From: Daejeonella sp. H1SJ63
Lineage (GTDB): Bacteria; Bacteroidota; Bacteroidia; Sphingobacteriales; Sphingobacteriaceae
Assembly (NCBI RefSeq): GCF_029360775.1
Contig: NZ_JARKMZ010000037.1
Location: 18,878 to 82,877, forward strand
Direction of reading: 5' to 3'
DNA: 64,000 nucleotides
In this document: positions 20,282 through 29,591 of the stretch, piece by piece
How positions within the stretch are numbered: the stretch's first letter is position 1
How the letters are laid out: each line of letters starts with the position of its first letter
Translations under genes and position numbers: made by a program
Notes under the pieces: model-generated
The model's database searches: none
What the model saw: the letters and a program-made list of their open reading frames with translations, nothing else
Told to the model about the DNA's origin: nothing

Positions 20282-21583
20282 ATGAATATCGTTATAATCG
20301 GAAACGGAATTACAGGAATTACCTGTGCAAGAAATATAAGAAAACAGCTTTCTGATGTGCGGATAACTGTAATTTCAGGAGAAAGTGACTATTTCTATTC
20401 CCGTACTGCATTAATGTATATCTATATGGGGCATATGAAATTCGAAAACACCAAACCATATGAAGACTGGTTTTGGCAAAAAAACAGGATTGATCTTGTC
20501 AAATCCCATGTAACCTGCTTAAATACCGATTCCAAAAGCATTGAACTTGACACAAACAGGACTATATCCTATGATAAGCTTATAATTGCATCAGGTTCAA
20601 AACCTAATAAATCTGGCCTGAGAGGAGAAAATCTAAAAGGAGTGCAGGGCTTATACAATCTGCAGGATCTCAAAGAAATGACCCTTAACACTTCAGAAAT
20701 TAATTCTGCTGTAGTGGTCGGAGGGGGATTAATCGGAATTGAGATGGCCGAAATGCTTCATAGCCGAAATATTGATGTCACCATGATCGTTCGGGAAAAA
20801 GCATATTGGAATAATGTTTTACCTCTGGAAGAAGCAAAATTGATCAGCAGGCACATCTCTGCACATGGCATCAACGTACTATTGGAAACGGAACTTAAAG
20901 AATTTATTCCGGATGAAAATGGAAGAGTTAAAGCAGTACAAACTGATTCGGATAAAATTATTCCATGTCAGTTTGCCGGCGTTACCATCGGAGTAAGTCC
21001 GAATATTGATTTTCTTAAAGAAAGTCCGTTGGAAACAGATCGTGGAATTTTGGTTAATGAATATCTTGAAACAAATATTCCGGACGTTTATGCTGCAGGC
21101 GACTGTGCACAGTTCAGGAATCCAAAAGCCGGACACCCGGCAATTGAACAGTTATGGTATACCGGCAAAATGCAGGCTGAGGCACTTGCAGAAATTATTT
21201 ACGGAAACAAAAAGGTATATAACAGAGGCATATGGTTTAATTCAGCTAAATTTTTTAACATTGAATATCAGACCTATGGTGAAGTAAACCCTGAGTTAAA
21301 TGATCATACCCAAAGCTTCTATTGGGAACACCCGAATGGAAACCTTGCATTCAGAGCAAATTTTAGTAAAGTCAGCAAATGTATTAAAGGGTTTAACTTT
21401 CTTGGGATCAGATTCAGACAGGTCATCGCTGAAGACTGGATAAGAAATCATAAAACCATTGAATATGTGATTGAAAATCTAAATCAAGGCTGGTTCGATC
21501 CTGAATTTTCGATTCCATATTACAATGACATAAAACATATGTTCTCTATATCAGAAAACAATAATACCTTTTGCACAGATTAA
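20282..21583 (+). CDS. FAD/NAD(P)-dependent oxidoreductase
   Basis: 433 residues. N-terminal FAD dinucleotide fold 'IIGNGITGITCA' (residues 5-16), 'YDKLIIASGSKPN' about 101, NAD(P)-binding fold 'VVVGGGLIGIEMAEML' about 143, and the FAD-contacting 'VYAAGDCAQF' about 268. The family includes nitrite-reductase-like and ferredoxin/rubredoxin reductases; no CxxC disulfide is seen, so it is not a thioredoxin or glutathione reductase type. The C-terminal 130 residues are a divergent domain. It is the first gene of an apparent operon: the stop is nine bases before the Fe-S protein start. I infer that it passes electrons to, or receives them from, that membrane Fe-S protein. Confidence 0.82.
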   Translation: MNIVIIGNGITGITCARNIRKQLSDVRITVISGESDYFYSRTALMYIYMGHMKFENTKPYEDWFWQKNRIDLVKSHVTCLNTDSKSIELDTNRTISYDKLIIASGSKPNKSGLRGENLKGVQGLYNLQDLKEMTLNTSEINSAVVVGGGLIGIEMAEMLHSRNIDVTMIVREKAYWNNVLPLEEAKLISRHISAHGINVLLETELKEFIPDENGRVKAVQTDSDKIIPCQFAGVTIGVSPNIDFLKESPLETDRGILVNEYLETNIPDVYAAGDCAQFRNPKAGHPAIEQLWYTGKMQAEALAEIIYGNKKVYNRGIWFNSAKFFNIEYQTYGEVNPELNDHTQSFYWEHPNGNLAFRANFSKVSKCIKGFNFLGIRFRQVIAEDWIRNHKTIEYVIENLNQGWFDPEFSIPYYNDIKHMFSISENNNTFCTD

Positions 21584-21592
21584 TTGGAAAAC

Positions 21593-22915
21593 ATGCCGGA
21601 TCAATCTTTATCAATAGCCAAACCTTCAGAAAGCCACTTTATACAAAAGGTAGGTGCTACTTTAGCTGCTGCCGCTATTCTGTGTGCATTTATTGCAGCA
21701 TTTGGCCCCGGGAAAGCACACCCATTGCTATTTTTTTTCTTGATTACCGGATTGATTGCTGCCGGTGGCATTACTTATTCAATTCCTTATTATAAAGCGA
21801 TCCCCGGCATAAAAAACAATGGAATTATGCAAAATCCTGCAACCAGCAGAGGAGCAATCGCATGGGGGATTGGGGTACTTATGACAGGGTTTTATATCAT
21901 TCTTTACTGGTATCCCTATTACCTTGAAGGCCTGATCAGAACAATGGATCCGCTAAGCCTTATCCTTAGAGGTAAAATCTCAGATCAATGGTTCCTGTAT
22001 GGCACATTTTATACACTCGCTGTATTAATTATGGGACTTAGATTTATTGGTAAGTACAAACACAGCAGATATCAGATTTTCAGAACTATCTCGGTAATGT
22101 TCTTTCAACTGGGTTTTGCATTTCTTATTCCGGCATTTTTGCAAAAATTAAATCAGCCGGAATTTTATTTTTCTTACTTCTGGCCTTTAAAATACTCCTA
22201 CTTATTCCCTGACGATATCAATTACCTTATCAGCTCGGGAAATATCGGCATATTTATGATTTTCTGGGGCTTAATGATGACTTTCATTGCCACCCCTATA
22301 TTAACCTACAACTATGGGAAACGCTGGTATTGTTCATGGGTTTGCGGTTGCGGGGCACTGGCCGAAACACTTGGAGATCCTTACAGACAGAATTCAGATA
22401 AAACATTGAAGGCCTGGAAAATTGAAAGATGGATGATCTATCCCATTCTTGCTTTTATTACCCTTACCACAATTCTGTTGTGGCTGAATTCATGGAAAAG
22501 CGGCACTATACTGGGAACATTTTCAGGTCTGTTCTCGCAATGGTATGGTTTTTTGATTGGCTCAGCTTTCTCAGGAGTTATAGGTACCGGTTTTTACCCA
22601 ATTATGGGTTCAAGAGTCTGGTGCAGGTTTGGTTGTCCGATGGCTGCAATTCTTGGCCTTCTTCAACGCTTCAAGTCGAGGTTTAGAATTACTACCAATG
22701 GTGGGCAATGTATTTCCTGCGGCAATTGTTCTACTTATTGTGAGATGGGGATAGATGTAAGAGCCTATGCACAAAAAGGTGAAAATATTATCAGATCATC
22801 CTGCGTTGGCTGCGGGGTTTGCTCATCTGTTTGTCCAAGAGGTGTATTAAGACTCGAAAACATCCGGGAAGAAGATCGCTTTATTCCTTATACACGCTAT
22901 GAAGATAAAATATGA
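21593..22915 (+). CDS. Membrane 4Fe-4S protein (NapH/NosR-like)
   Basis: 440 residues from ATG 21593; a TTG at 21584 directly abuts the preceding stop and would add three residues. Several transmembrane segments (about 20-45, 50-70, 90-112, 135-155, 165-185, 215-240, 280-300, 315-335). Cys motifs: 'CSWVCGCGALAE' about 248 and 'CRFGCPMAA' about 342, the paired motifs of NapH/NosR/RdxA membrane proteins, then two ferredoxin 4Fe-4S motifs, 'CISCGNCSTYCEMG' about 377 and 'CVGCGVCSSVCPRG' about 403. Such proteins carry electrons between the quinone pool and periplasmic or membrane enzymes. It overlaps the next gene by four bases (ATGA), showing translational coupling with a glycosyltransferase. 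Confidence 0.85.
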   Translation: MPDQSLSIAKPSESHFIQKVGATLAAAAILCAFIAAFGPGKAHPLLFFFLITGLIAAGGITYSIPYYKAIPGIKNNGIMQNPATSRGAIAWGIGVLMTGFYIILYWYPYYLEGLIRTMDPLSLILRGKISDQWFLYGTFYTLAVLIMGLRFIGKYKHSRYQIFRTISVMFFQLGFAFLIPAFLQKLNQPEFYFSYFWPLKYSYLFPDDINYLISSGNIGIFMIFWGLMMTFIATPILTYNYGKRWYCSWVCGCGALAETLGDPYRQNSDKTLKAWKIERWMIYPILAFITLTTILLWLNSWKSGTILGTFSGLFSQWYGFLIGSAFSGVIGTGFYPIMGSRVWCRFGCPMAAILGLLQRFKSRFRITTNGGQCISCGNCSTYCEMGIDVRAYAQKGENIIRSSCVGCGVCSSVCPRGVLRLENIREEDRFIPYTRYEDKI

Positions 22916-23616
22916 TCCCAGATAAGGAAATTGAGTCGGTTTTTGTAATCATACCCGCATTTAACGAAAGTTTATCTATCGGTAAAGTTATTCATGATAT
23001 TCCCAAAGATCTTGTTACCGAAACAATTGTTGTAGACAATGGATCAACTGACGGCACAGGAGATATAGCTAAAAATAATGGTGCAACCGTATTAATAGAG
23101 AATCGTAAGGGCTACGGCTACAGCTGCTTGATGGGAATGGAATACCTTAACTCAAAAGCTAAGCCGGATGATATTGTCGTATTTCTTGATGGCGATTATT
23201 CCGATTTCCCTGAAGAAATATCACAGCTTATCAAACCTGTTCTGTATTCCGGATTTGACATGGTAATTGGGTCAAGAGTGCTGGGCAAACGGCAAGCCGG
23301 CTCACTCCTCTTTCAGCAAATTGCAGGGAACTGGTTGGCTACTACATTGATCAAACTATTCTTTGGAGCAAAATTTACAGACCTTGGGCCATTCCGTGCC
23401 ATACGCTGGGATGCCCTTCAAAGATTAAACATGCAGGATAAAACTTTTGGATGGACTGTAGAGATGCAGATAAAAGCTGCAAAAAGCAAATTGCAATTCA
23501 CTGAAATGCCTGTCAGCTATCGCAAGCGCATTGGTGTCAGTAAGGTATCCGGAACAATCAGGGGCACATTTATGGCGGGATATAAAATTTTGTTTACCAT
23601 CTTCAAGTATATCTAA
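22912..23616 (+). CDS. GT2 glycosyltransferase (dolichyl-phosphate-type)
   Basis: 234 residues. GT-A fold of family 2: 'VIIPAFNESLSIGKVI' N-terminal strand, 'VVDNGSTDGTGDIA' nucleotide-binding motif, 'VFLDGDYSDFPEE' carrying the metal-binding D-x-D-like acidic pair about 88-92, and 'DLGPFRAIRWDAL' about 160, which in related enzymes precedes the acceptor site ('GWTVEMQIKA'). No transmembrane segment, so it acts on the inner face of the cytoplasmic membrane, perhaps on a polyprenyl phosphate. It starts inside the stop of the Fe-S gene and is followed after 15 bases by another GT2. Confidence 0.85.
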   Translation: MIPDKEIESVFVIIPAFNESLSIGKVIHDIPKDLVTETIVVDNGSTDGTGDIAKNNGATVLIENRKGYGYSCLMGMEYLNSKAKPDDIVVFLDGDYSDFPEEISQLIKPVLYSGFDMVIGSRVLGKRQAGSLLFQQIAGNWLATTLIKLFFGAKFTDLGPFRAIRWDALQRLNMQDKTFGWTVEMQIKAAKSKLQFTEMPVSYRKRIGVSKVSGTIRGTFMAGYKILFTIFKYI

Positions 23617-23631
23617 TTATCAGATCGATAA

Positions 23632-25080
23632 ATGATAGCAACCGGTATTATTATTCTGTACTGTTTCCTTTTCTCTTTTGTGATTCTGTTCAGTATCGGG
23701 CAGCTCGCTCTACTTATATCCTATCTGATCAACAAACAAAATACTACAGGGCAAAATATTATTCCAGATCAATTTCCCCAACTTACAATCCAGCTACCTG
23801 TCTATAATGAACGGTATGTAATCGAAAGGCTTCTGGATTCAATCTCAAAATTAAATTACCCGAAAGACCTGATGGAGATCCAGGTACTGGATGATTCAAC
23901 TGATGATACTGTTTCAATCGCTAAAAAGAAAATCATTGAACTGAATACAAACGGATTTAATATAAAACATATTCGAAGAACTGAGAGGCAGGGATTTAAG
24001 GCAGGGGCACTGCAAAATGGATTAGCCACTGCTTCAGGTGAGTTTATCGTCATTTTTGATGCTGATTTCATTCCTGAACAAGATTTTCTTATTAAAGTAT
24101 TAGCTCATTTCAAGGCCGCAAATATTGGAATGGTCCAAACCAGGTGGGGCTTTCTCAATTCAAAAGATTCATGGCTTACCATGGCACAGGAGATAGGCCT
24201 GAATGGACATTTCATTATAGAACAGGAAGGCCGGAACAAAAGCGGATATTTTATGAACTTCAACGGAACTGCAGGAATCTGGAGAAAAAGCTGCATTCAT
24301 GATGCCGGAGGATGGGAAGCTGATACTCTTACAGAAGATCTGGACCTCAGTTACAGAGCACAAATGAAAGGCTGGAAATTCATTTACTGCCCTGAAATTA
24401 TTACCCCTTCTGAACTTCCGAATAATCTGAGTGCCGTTCGGTCGCAACAATATCGCTGGGTAAAAGGTGGAGTTGAAACGTCGAAAAAGTTAATGGGTAA
24501 ACTCTGGACTTGTAATCTTTCTTTACCCATAAAACTATTCGGCAGCCTTCATTTACTTAATAATTATATATACATCTTCATACTTATGACTGCGGTCTTA
24601 AGTGTCCCCGTCATGCTCATCAAAAATCTGTATCCTGAATTCGGGACATTTTTCAAATGGAACATGGTACTGATACTGATCTTTCTGATCAATTTTATTT
24701 ACTGCTTTACTGCCATCAGGAAAAACAATAAGTCAATCATTCATTCATTACTCGAAATCTCTAAAAAATTCCCGATTGCAATGATTGTCTCCCTGGGCAT
24801 GAGTTATCATAATTCCAAAGCAATAATTAGCGGACTTATTGGAAGAAAATCTGAATTTATAAGGACACCAAAATTGAATACCAACTCAGGAGAAAATGAA
24901 TATATCAGAGAAAACAATCCTGGAAGGCTTCAAATTTCCGAAGTATTCCTGTTCCTCTACTTTCTTTGCGCAGTAATCACCGGAATTTACCTCAATGATC
25001 CCGGATTTCTGAGTTACCACATCCTGATACTTTCAGGATTTGGATTTATTCTTGTTAAAACTTACCAGGAAAAGTATTAA
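23632..25080 (+). CDS. Membrane GT2 glycosyltransferase (cellulose-synthase/ceramide-glucosyltransferase-like)
   Basis: 482 residues. N-terminal transmembrane helix (about 4-32), cytosolic GT2 domain with 'QLPVYNERYVIERLLDSI', 'VLDDSTDDT' about 86, 'VIFDADFIPE' about 141 (D-x-D), 'TEDLDLSYRAQMKGW' about 233 (catalytic base Asp) and QQYRWVKGG about 273 (QxxRW of processive enzymes), then four C-terminal membrane segments (about 305-330, 340-360, 375-395, 435-475). It makes or extends a beta-linked polysaccharide or glycolipid. No PilZ domain is present. Last gene of the FAD/Fe-S/GT operon; it ends two bases before the convergent cystathionine beta-synthase stop. Confidence 0.85.
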   Translation: MIATGIIILYCFLFSFVILFSIGQLALLISYLINKQNTTGQNIIPDQFPQLTIQLPVYNERYVIERLLDSISKLNYPKDLMEIQVLDDSTDDTVSIAKKKIIELNTNGFNIKHIRRTERQGFKAGALQNGLATASGEFIVIFDADFIPEQDFLIKVLAHFKAANIGMVQTRWGFLNSKDSWLTMAQEIGLNGHFIIEQEGRNKSGYFMNFNGTAGIWRKSCIHDAGGWEADTLTEDLDLSYRAQMKGWKFIYCPEIITPSELPNNLSAVRSQQYRWVKGGVETSKKLMGKLWTCNLSLPIKLFGSLHLLNNYIYIFILMTAVLSVPVMLIKNLYPEFGTFFKWNMVLILIFLINFIYCFTAIRKNNKSIIHSLLEISKKFPIAMIVSLGMSYHNSKAIISGLIGRKSEFIRTPKLNTNSGENEYIRENNPGRLQISEVFLFLYFLCAVITGIYLNDPGFLSYHILILSGFGFILVKTYQEKY

Positions 25081-25082
25081 AA

Positions 25083-26444
25083 TCAGGCAGAAATAGCATT
25101 AATGATATCATATTGAGTAATAATCTCAATATTCCCATTTTCATCCTCAACCAGCACTGCCATATTTTCCTTGTTAATAATTGAAGTGATTTTATCAATC
25201 GAGGTATTCAAATCAACGAATGGAAATGAAGCTGTCATGATATCCTTCACTAAACCTGAACGAAGTGCAGGATTTTCAAGCACCGAATTCAAGATGTCGC
25301 TCTCTGTCAATTTACCAACAATCATCCCTTTCTGAGTAACTGGAATCTGAGAAATGTTTAATGATTTTATTGTATTAATTGCCTGAAGTACCGTTTGCTC
25401 ACAATCAATTGAAATCATCTCCTGTCTTCCTCTCTTGGAAAGAATTGATCTGGCGTTAAGTTTCTCATCAGCTAAAAATCCACGTTCTCTCAGCCAGTCT
25501 TCGTTATACATCTTACCCATATAACGTGATCCGTGATCATGAAATATTATAACTACTACATCATCTTTCTTCAAGCCATCTTTTAATTGAAGCAAGCCTG
25601 CCAATGCAGAACCGGCTGAATTGCCAACGAAAATCCCCTCCCTTCTGGCAATCTCACGGGTCATTAAGGCCGCATCCTTATCGGTAACCTTCTCAAAATG
25701 ATCTATGATATCGAAATCTACATTTTTAGGTAAGAAATCCTCTCCTATTCCCTCAGTGATGTAAGGATAAATCTCGTTCTTATCGAAAATACCGGTCTCC
25801 TTATACTTTTTAAATACTGAACCATAAGTGTCAATACCCCATATTTTAATATCAGGATTCTTTTCCTTTAAATACCTGCCCGTACCTGAAATTGTACCTC
25901 CTGTTCCTACTCCTACAACAAGGTGAGTGATTTTACCTTCAGTTTGTTCCCAAATCTCCGGACCGGTTTGCTCATAATGAGCCTGTGAGTTAGACAAATT
26001 ATCGTATTGATTAGGTTTCCATGAATTAGGCACCTCAAGCTCTAAACGGGATGAGACAGAATAATATGAACGGGGATCTTCAGGATCCACATTGGTAGGA
26101 CAAACAATCACTTCTGCGCCAAAAGCACGTAAAGCATCTACCTTCTCCTTAGATTGTTTATCTGTAGTGGTGAAAATACATTTATATCCTTTAACAATTG
26201 CGGCCATTGCCAGGCCCATACCTGTATTTCCGGATGTACCTTCAATAATTGTTCCTCCTGGTTTCAACTTCCCCTCACGTTCAGCATCCTCAATCATTTT
26301 GACAGCCATTCTGTCTTTTATTGAATTTCCGGGATTGCTTGTTTCAATTTTTGCAAGAACAGTAGCTTTAACATCTTTAGTTATCGCGTTTAATCTTACT
26401 AAAGGAGTATTTCCAATAGTTTCAAGAATATTATTGTACCACAT
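25083..26444 (-). CDS. Cystathionine beta-synthase (PLP domain plus CBS pair)
   Basis: 453 residues. PLP fold-type II domain 1-320: PLP Lys 43 in 'NPGNSIKDRMA', 'GTSGNTGMGLA' about 69 binding the substrate carboxylate, 'VGVGTGGTISGTGRYL' about 184 for the phosphate. Two CBS motifs follow (about 345-395 and 400-453). The architecture is that of eukaryotic-type cystathionine beta-synthase; some bacterial homologues act as cysteine synthases, so the reaction (homocysteine plus serine versus O-acetylserine plus sulfide) is not certain. A -7 box lies almost on top of the ATG, giving a near-leaderless message. Confidence 0.85.
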   Translation of the reverse strand: MWYNNILETIGNTPLVRLNAITKDVKATVLAKIETSNPGNSIKDRMAVKMIEDAEREGKLKPGGTIIEGTSGNTGMGLAMAAIVKGYKCIFTTTDKQSKEKVDALRAFGAEVIVCPTNVDPEDPRSYYSVSSRLELEVPNSWKPNQYDNLSNSQAHYEQTGPEIWEQTEGKITHLVVGVGTGGTISGTGRYLKEKNPDIKIWGIDTYGSVFKKYKETGIFDKNEIYPYITEGIGEDFLPKNVDFDIIDHFEKVTDKDAALMTREIARREGIFVGNSAGSALAGLLQLKDGLKKDDVVVIIFHDHGSRYMGKMYNEDWLRERGFLADEKLNARSILSKRGRQEMISIDCEQTVLQAINTIKSLNISQIPVTQKGMIVGKLTESDILNSVLENPALRSGLVKDIMTASFPFVDLNTSIDKITSIINKENMAVLVEDENGNIEIITQYDIINAISA

Positions 26445-26448
26445 GATG

Positions 26449-26456
26449 CAAAATTA
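26449..26456 (-). promoter_or_regulatory. -7 box for the cystathionine beta-synthase gene
   Basis: The minus strand reads TAATTTTG (TAnnTTTG) only four bases before the ATG, so the transcript would be leaderless or nearly so. The annotated start could therefore be slightly wrong, but the next in-frame Met would cut into the fold. Confidence 0.4.
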
Positions 26457-26628
26457 AACATTTATCCCCTAAACAAGATATTTAATGCCATATGCATTAA
26501 AATTCAATATATTATACCGAATTGAAATTTTACACGGAATAATATATCAATAGTCTACAAAATAAATAGTCTTATCCAATGGAGATTCGGAGAATTAGAT
26601 CATACCGTACAAAAAAAACGAACAGAAT

Positions 26629-26655
26629 AATATTCTTATTGCAATAAGAAATATT
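26629..26655 (-). terminator. Weak terminator overlapping the AMP nucleosidase stop
   Basis: AT-only imperfect inverted repeat (26629-26640 with 26643-26655) followed on the minus strand by a mixed T-rich run. It is low in GC and may only be a weak pause. Confidence 0.3.
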
Positions 26656-27511
26656 AAAACTTCAAATGCTTTACGGTCAGTCCATTGTTGATTAGCTGCT
26701 TAAGGGAATCAATTCCAACCCGAAGATGAGTTTCTACGTACTGTTCGGTCACATTAGAATCACTTTCAGCAGTTTTTACTCCTTCCGGAACCATTGGCTG
26801 ATCTGAAACCAGCAATAAAGCACCGGTTGGTATCTTATTGGCAAAACCGGTTGTAAATATTGTAGCAGTCTCCATATCAACAGCCATAACTCTGATACTT
26901 TTCAGGTATTTTTTAAAATTTTTATCATGCTCCCATACCCTGCGGTTGGTTGTATACACAGTACCGGTCCAGTAATCACGTGAATGATCACGAATTGTGG
27001 TTGAGGTTGCTTTCTGAAGAGCAAATGAAGGCAATGCAGGAACCTCTGGTGGAAAATAGTCATTTGATGTACCTTCACCTCTGATTGCAGCAATCGGCAA
27101 TATCAGATCGCCAATCATATTTTTCTTCTTGAGTCCGCCGCATTTACCCAAAAACAAAACGGCTTTAGGCTGAATCGCTGTCAGGAGATCCATCATGGTA
27201 GCTGCCATCGGACTTCCCATTCCGAAATTAATCAATGTAATACCGTCTGCAGATACACTCTGCATGGGTTTATCAAGTCCTATAATCGGAGCATTATTGT
27301 GCCATGAAGAAAAAAGATTTAGATAATTAGAAAAATTTGTGAGCAAAATAAACTTTCCAAACTCATTCAGAGGCCTGCCTGTATATCTCGGCAACCAGTT
27401 GTTAACAATATCTGCTTTGTTTTTAAGACCCGATTTCAGGGGTGTCTCGATATCATTTACTTGTTGAACAGTTACCTGAGCCTCTTTCTTTATGCTTTGT
27501 TTCGTATTCAT
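26654..27511 (-). CDS. AMP nucleosidase (phosphorylase-superfamily)
   Basis: 285 residues. Nucleoside phosphorylase-like fold: 'LINFGMGSPMAATMMDLL' about 92, 'AVLFLGKCGGL' about 118, 'RGEGTSNDYFPPEVPAL' about 139 and the 'MAVDMETATIFTTGF' base/ribose motif about 210 (catalytic Glu). The Bacteroidota version is shorter than the E. coli Amn (which has an extra regulatory N-domain). It hydrolyses AMP to adenine and ribose-5-phosphate. It lies downstream of clpX beyond a terminator, on the same strand. Confidence 0.82.
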   Translation of the reverse strand: MNTKQSIKKEAQVTVQQVNDIETPLKSGLKNKADIVNNWLPRYTGRPLNEFGKFILLTNFSNYLNLFSSWHNNAPIIGLDKPMQSVSADGITLINFGMGSPMAATMMDLLTAIQPKAVLFLGKCGGLKKKNMIGDLILPIAAIRGEGTSNDYFPPEVPALPSFALQKATSTTIRDHSRDYWTGTVYTTNRRVWEHDKNFKKYLKSIRVMAVDMETATIFTTGFANKIPTGALLLVSDQPMVPEGVKTAESDSNVTEQYVETHLRVGIDSLKQLINNGLTVKHLKF

Positions 27512-27530
27512 AACTGAAAATTAATGATAC

Positions 27531-27553
27531 AAAAAACCCCGAATTTATCGGGG
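27531..27553 (-). terminator. Terminator after clpX
   Basis: On the minus strand, ccccga (27553-27548) pairs with tcgggg (27542-27537) around a five-base loop, and six T follow. It is seven bases past the clpX stop. Confidence 0.82.
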
Positions 27554-27559
27554 CCAATT

Positions 27560-28798
27560 TTATGCTACTTTCAATTTTTTAAGATCAGATTTTTCAAATT
27601 TTTCTCTGGCATAATCCAATGTGATTATCAACTCCTTACCTGAATTACCTGATGGAGTATCATACATCGCATCAATCATAATTGCTTCACAAATCGACCT
27701 GAGTCCTCTTGCTCCCAGATTAAATTCCATCGCTTTATCCACAATAAATCCCATAACCTCTTTATCGAATTCGAGTTTAACATTCTCATATTCAAACAGC
27801 TTTTTATACTGTTTAATCAATGAGTTCTTTGGCTCTGTTAAGATATTCAACAAAGTTTCTCTGTCTAAAGGATTCAGATGGGTTATAACAGGCAACCTTC
27901 CTATCAACTCAGGAATAAGTCCGAATGACTTCAGATCCTGAGGAGTAATGTATTTATAAAGATTCTTCAGGTCAATGTTTAACTCTTCCTTATCAACCTT
28001 ATATCCTACAGTTTGTGTACGAAGTCTGTTTGCGATCTTTTTTTCAATACCATCAAATGCACCACCGCATATAAACAGGATATTATTGGTATTCACCGGG
28101 ATCATTTTCTGATCGGGATGTTTTCTTCCACCCTGGGGAGGCACATTTACAATGGTACCTTCAAGGATCTTTAGTAAAGCCTGTTGCACACCTTCACCAG
28201 ATACATCGCGGGTAATTGAAGGATTATCACTTTTCCTGGCAATCTTATCTACCTCATCAATATATACAATACCACGTTCAGCAGCAGCCACATCATAATC
28301 AGCAGCCTGAAGTAAACGGGTTAAGATACTTTCAACATCTTCCCCCACATATCCAGCCTCAGTCAAAACAGTAGCATCACAGATACAGAAAGGGACATTC
28401 AATACTTTAGCTATTGTTTTAGCCAGCAGAGTTTTTCCTGTACCGGTCTCGCCAACCATAATGATATTCGACTTCTCAATCTCTACTTCATCCTTCCCAA
28501 TCTTCTGATTAAGACGTTTGTAATGATTGTATACAGCAACAGAAAGTATTTTTTTTGCCTGATCCTGACCAATAACGTACTGATCAAGATGAGTTTTAAT
28601 CTCCGCAGGTTTTAAAAGCGTTTCAAAAGTCTGAGTAGATTTAGCTTTACGGACATTAAGTTCTTCTGCCAGAATCTGATTTGCCTGAGTAACGCACTTA
28701 TCACAAATGTGTGCATCCAGTCCGGCAATAAGCATCAGAGTATCCTGCTTACCTGAGCCGCAGAATGAACATTTAATATCTTTATTTCCCTTACTCAT
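27560..28798 (-). CDS. clpX: ATP-dependent Clp protease ATPase subunit ClpX
   Basis: 412 residues. N-terminal zinc-binding domain with Cys 10, 13, 32 and 35 (CSFC...CDKC), then AAA+ module: Walker A GETGTGKT about 118, Walker B '[14 protein letters not shown]' about 180, the '[18 protein letters not shown]' sensor region about 200, and the IGF-type ClpP-binding loop, here 'TQTVGYKVD' about 270 rather than a plain IGF. Unfolds tagged substrates and feeds them to ClpP. The start shares one base with the clpP stop, so the two are translationally coupled. Confidence 0.95.
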   Translation of the reverse strand: MSKGNKDIKCSFCGSGKQDTLMLIAGLDAHICDKCVTQANQILAEELNVRKAKSTQTFETLLKPAEIKTHLDQYVIGQDQAKKILSVAVYNHYKRLNQKIGKDEVEIEKSNIIMVGETGTGKTLLAKTIAKVLNVPFCICDATVLTEAGYVGEDVESILTRLLQAADYDVAAAERGIVYIDEVDKIARKSDNPSITRDVSGEGVQQALLKILEGTIVNVPPQGGRKHPDQKMIPVNTNNILFICGGAFDGIEKKIANRLRTQTVGYKVDKEELNIDLKNLYKYITPQDLKSFGLIPELIGRLPVITHLNPLDRETLLNILTEPKNSLIKQYKKLFEYENVKLEFDKEVMGFIVDKAMEFNLGARGLRSICEAIMIDAMYDTPSGNSGKELIITLDYAREKFEKSDLKKLKVA

Positions 28799-29496
28799 TA
28801 TTTTTTATCTCCGGTTCCTGTTAAAACCTCATCAATCATTCCAAATTCTTTGGCTTCATTAGCAATCATCCAGTAATCACGGTCTGATGCTTTTTCAACC
28901 CATTCGTAACTTTGTCCTGAATGCTTGGCAATAATATCATACAGTTCTTTCTTCAGTTTCAGCATCTCACGAAGATTAATCTCCATATCTGAAGCCACAC
29001 CTTGTGCACCTCCTGAAGGCTGATGGATCATCACTCTTGAATGCGGAAGTGCAGCTCTTTTACCTTTGGTACCTGCACAAAGTAATACCGCAGCCATTGA
29101 TGCAGCCATACCCGTACAGATCGTAGCCACATCAGGAGAGATGTACTGCATAGTATCATAAATACCTAAACCCGCATATACTGAGCCCCCCGGAGAATTG
29201 ATATAAATCTGAATATCCCGCTTATTGTCAGTTGACTGAAGGAATAAAAGCTGAGCCTGAATAATATTTGCAATTCCCTCATGCACCGCATCTCCAAGGA
29301 AGATAATCCTATCCATCATTAAACGGGAGAATACATCCATCTGTGCAACGTTCAACTGACGCTCTTCGATAATATATGGGGTCATCGCAGTAGGGAACGT
29401 ATTTTGAACTCTTCCTATGAAGCTGTCAACATGCTGACTTCCAATTCGATGATGCTTTACAGCGTATTTTCTGAATTCGTTTTTATCAATGTTCAT
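28798..29496 (-). CDS. clpP: ATP-dependent Clp protease proteolytic subunit ClpP
   Basis: 232 residues. Serine protease of family S14: catalytic Ser in '[11 protein letters not shown]' about 129, His in '[10 protein letters not shown]' about 155, Asp in 'SDRDYWM' about 205. '[17 protein letters not shown]' is typical of the handle region. The N-terminus is about 30 residues longer than E. coli mature ClpP, as is usual for Bacteroidota. Directly upstream of clpX and downstream of the trigger factor gene, an arrangement shared with many bacteria. Confidence 0.95.
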   Translation of the reverse strand: MNIDKNEFRKYAVKHHRIGSQHVDSFIGRVQNTFPTAMTPYIIEERQLNVAQMDVFSRLMMDRIIFLGDAVHEGIANIIQAQLLFLQSTDNKRDIQIYINSPGGSVYAGLGIYDTMQYISPDVATICTGMAASMAAVLLCAGTKGKRAALPHSRVMIHQPSGGAQGVASDMEINLREMLKLKKELYDIIAKHSGQSYEWVEKASDRDYWMIANEAKEFGMIDEVLTGTGDKK

Positions 29497-29591
29497 TTTT
29501 GAATAATATGTATTAAGTTAACATTTACTTTGCCAGTAAAGCTGATACTGATCAAAATAAATGGTTCAATAAGACCAAAAATGATCAGAAA

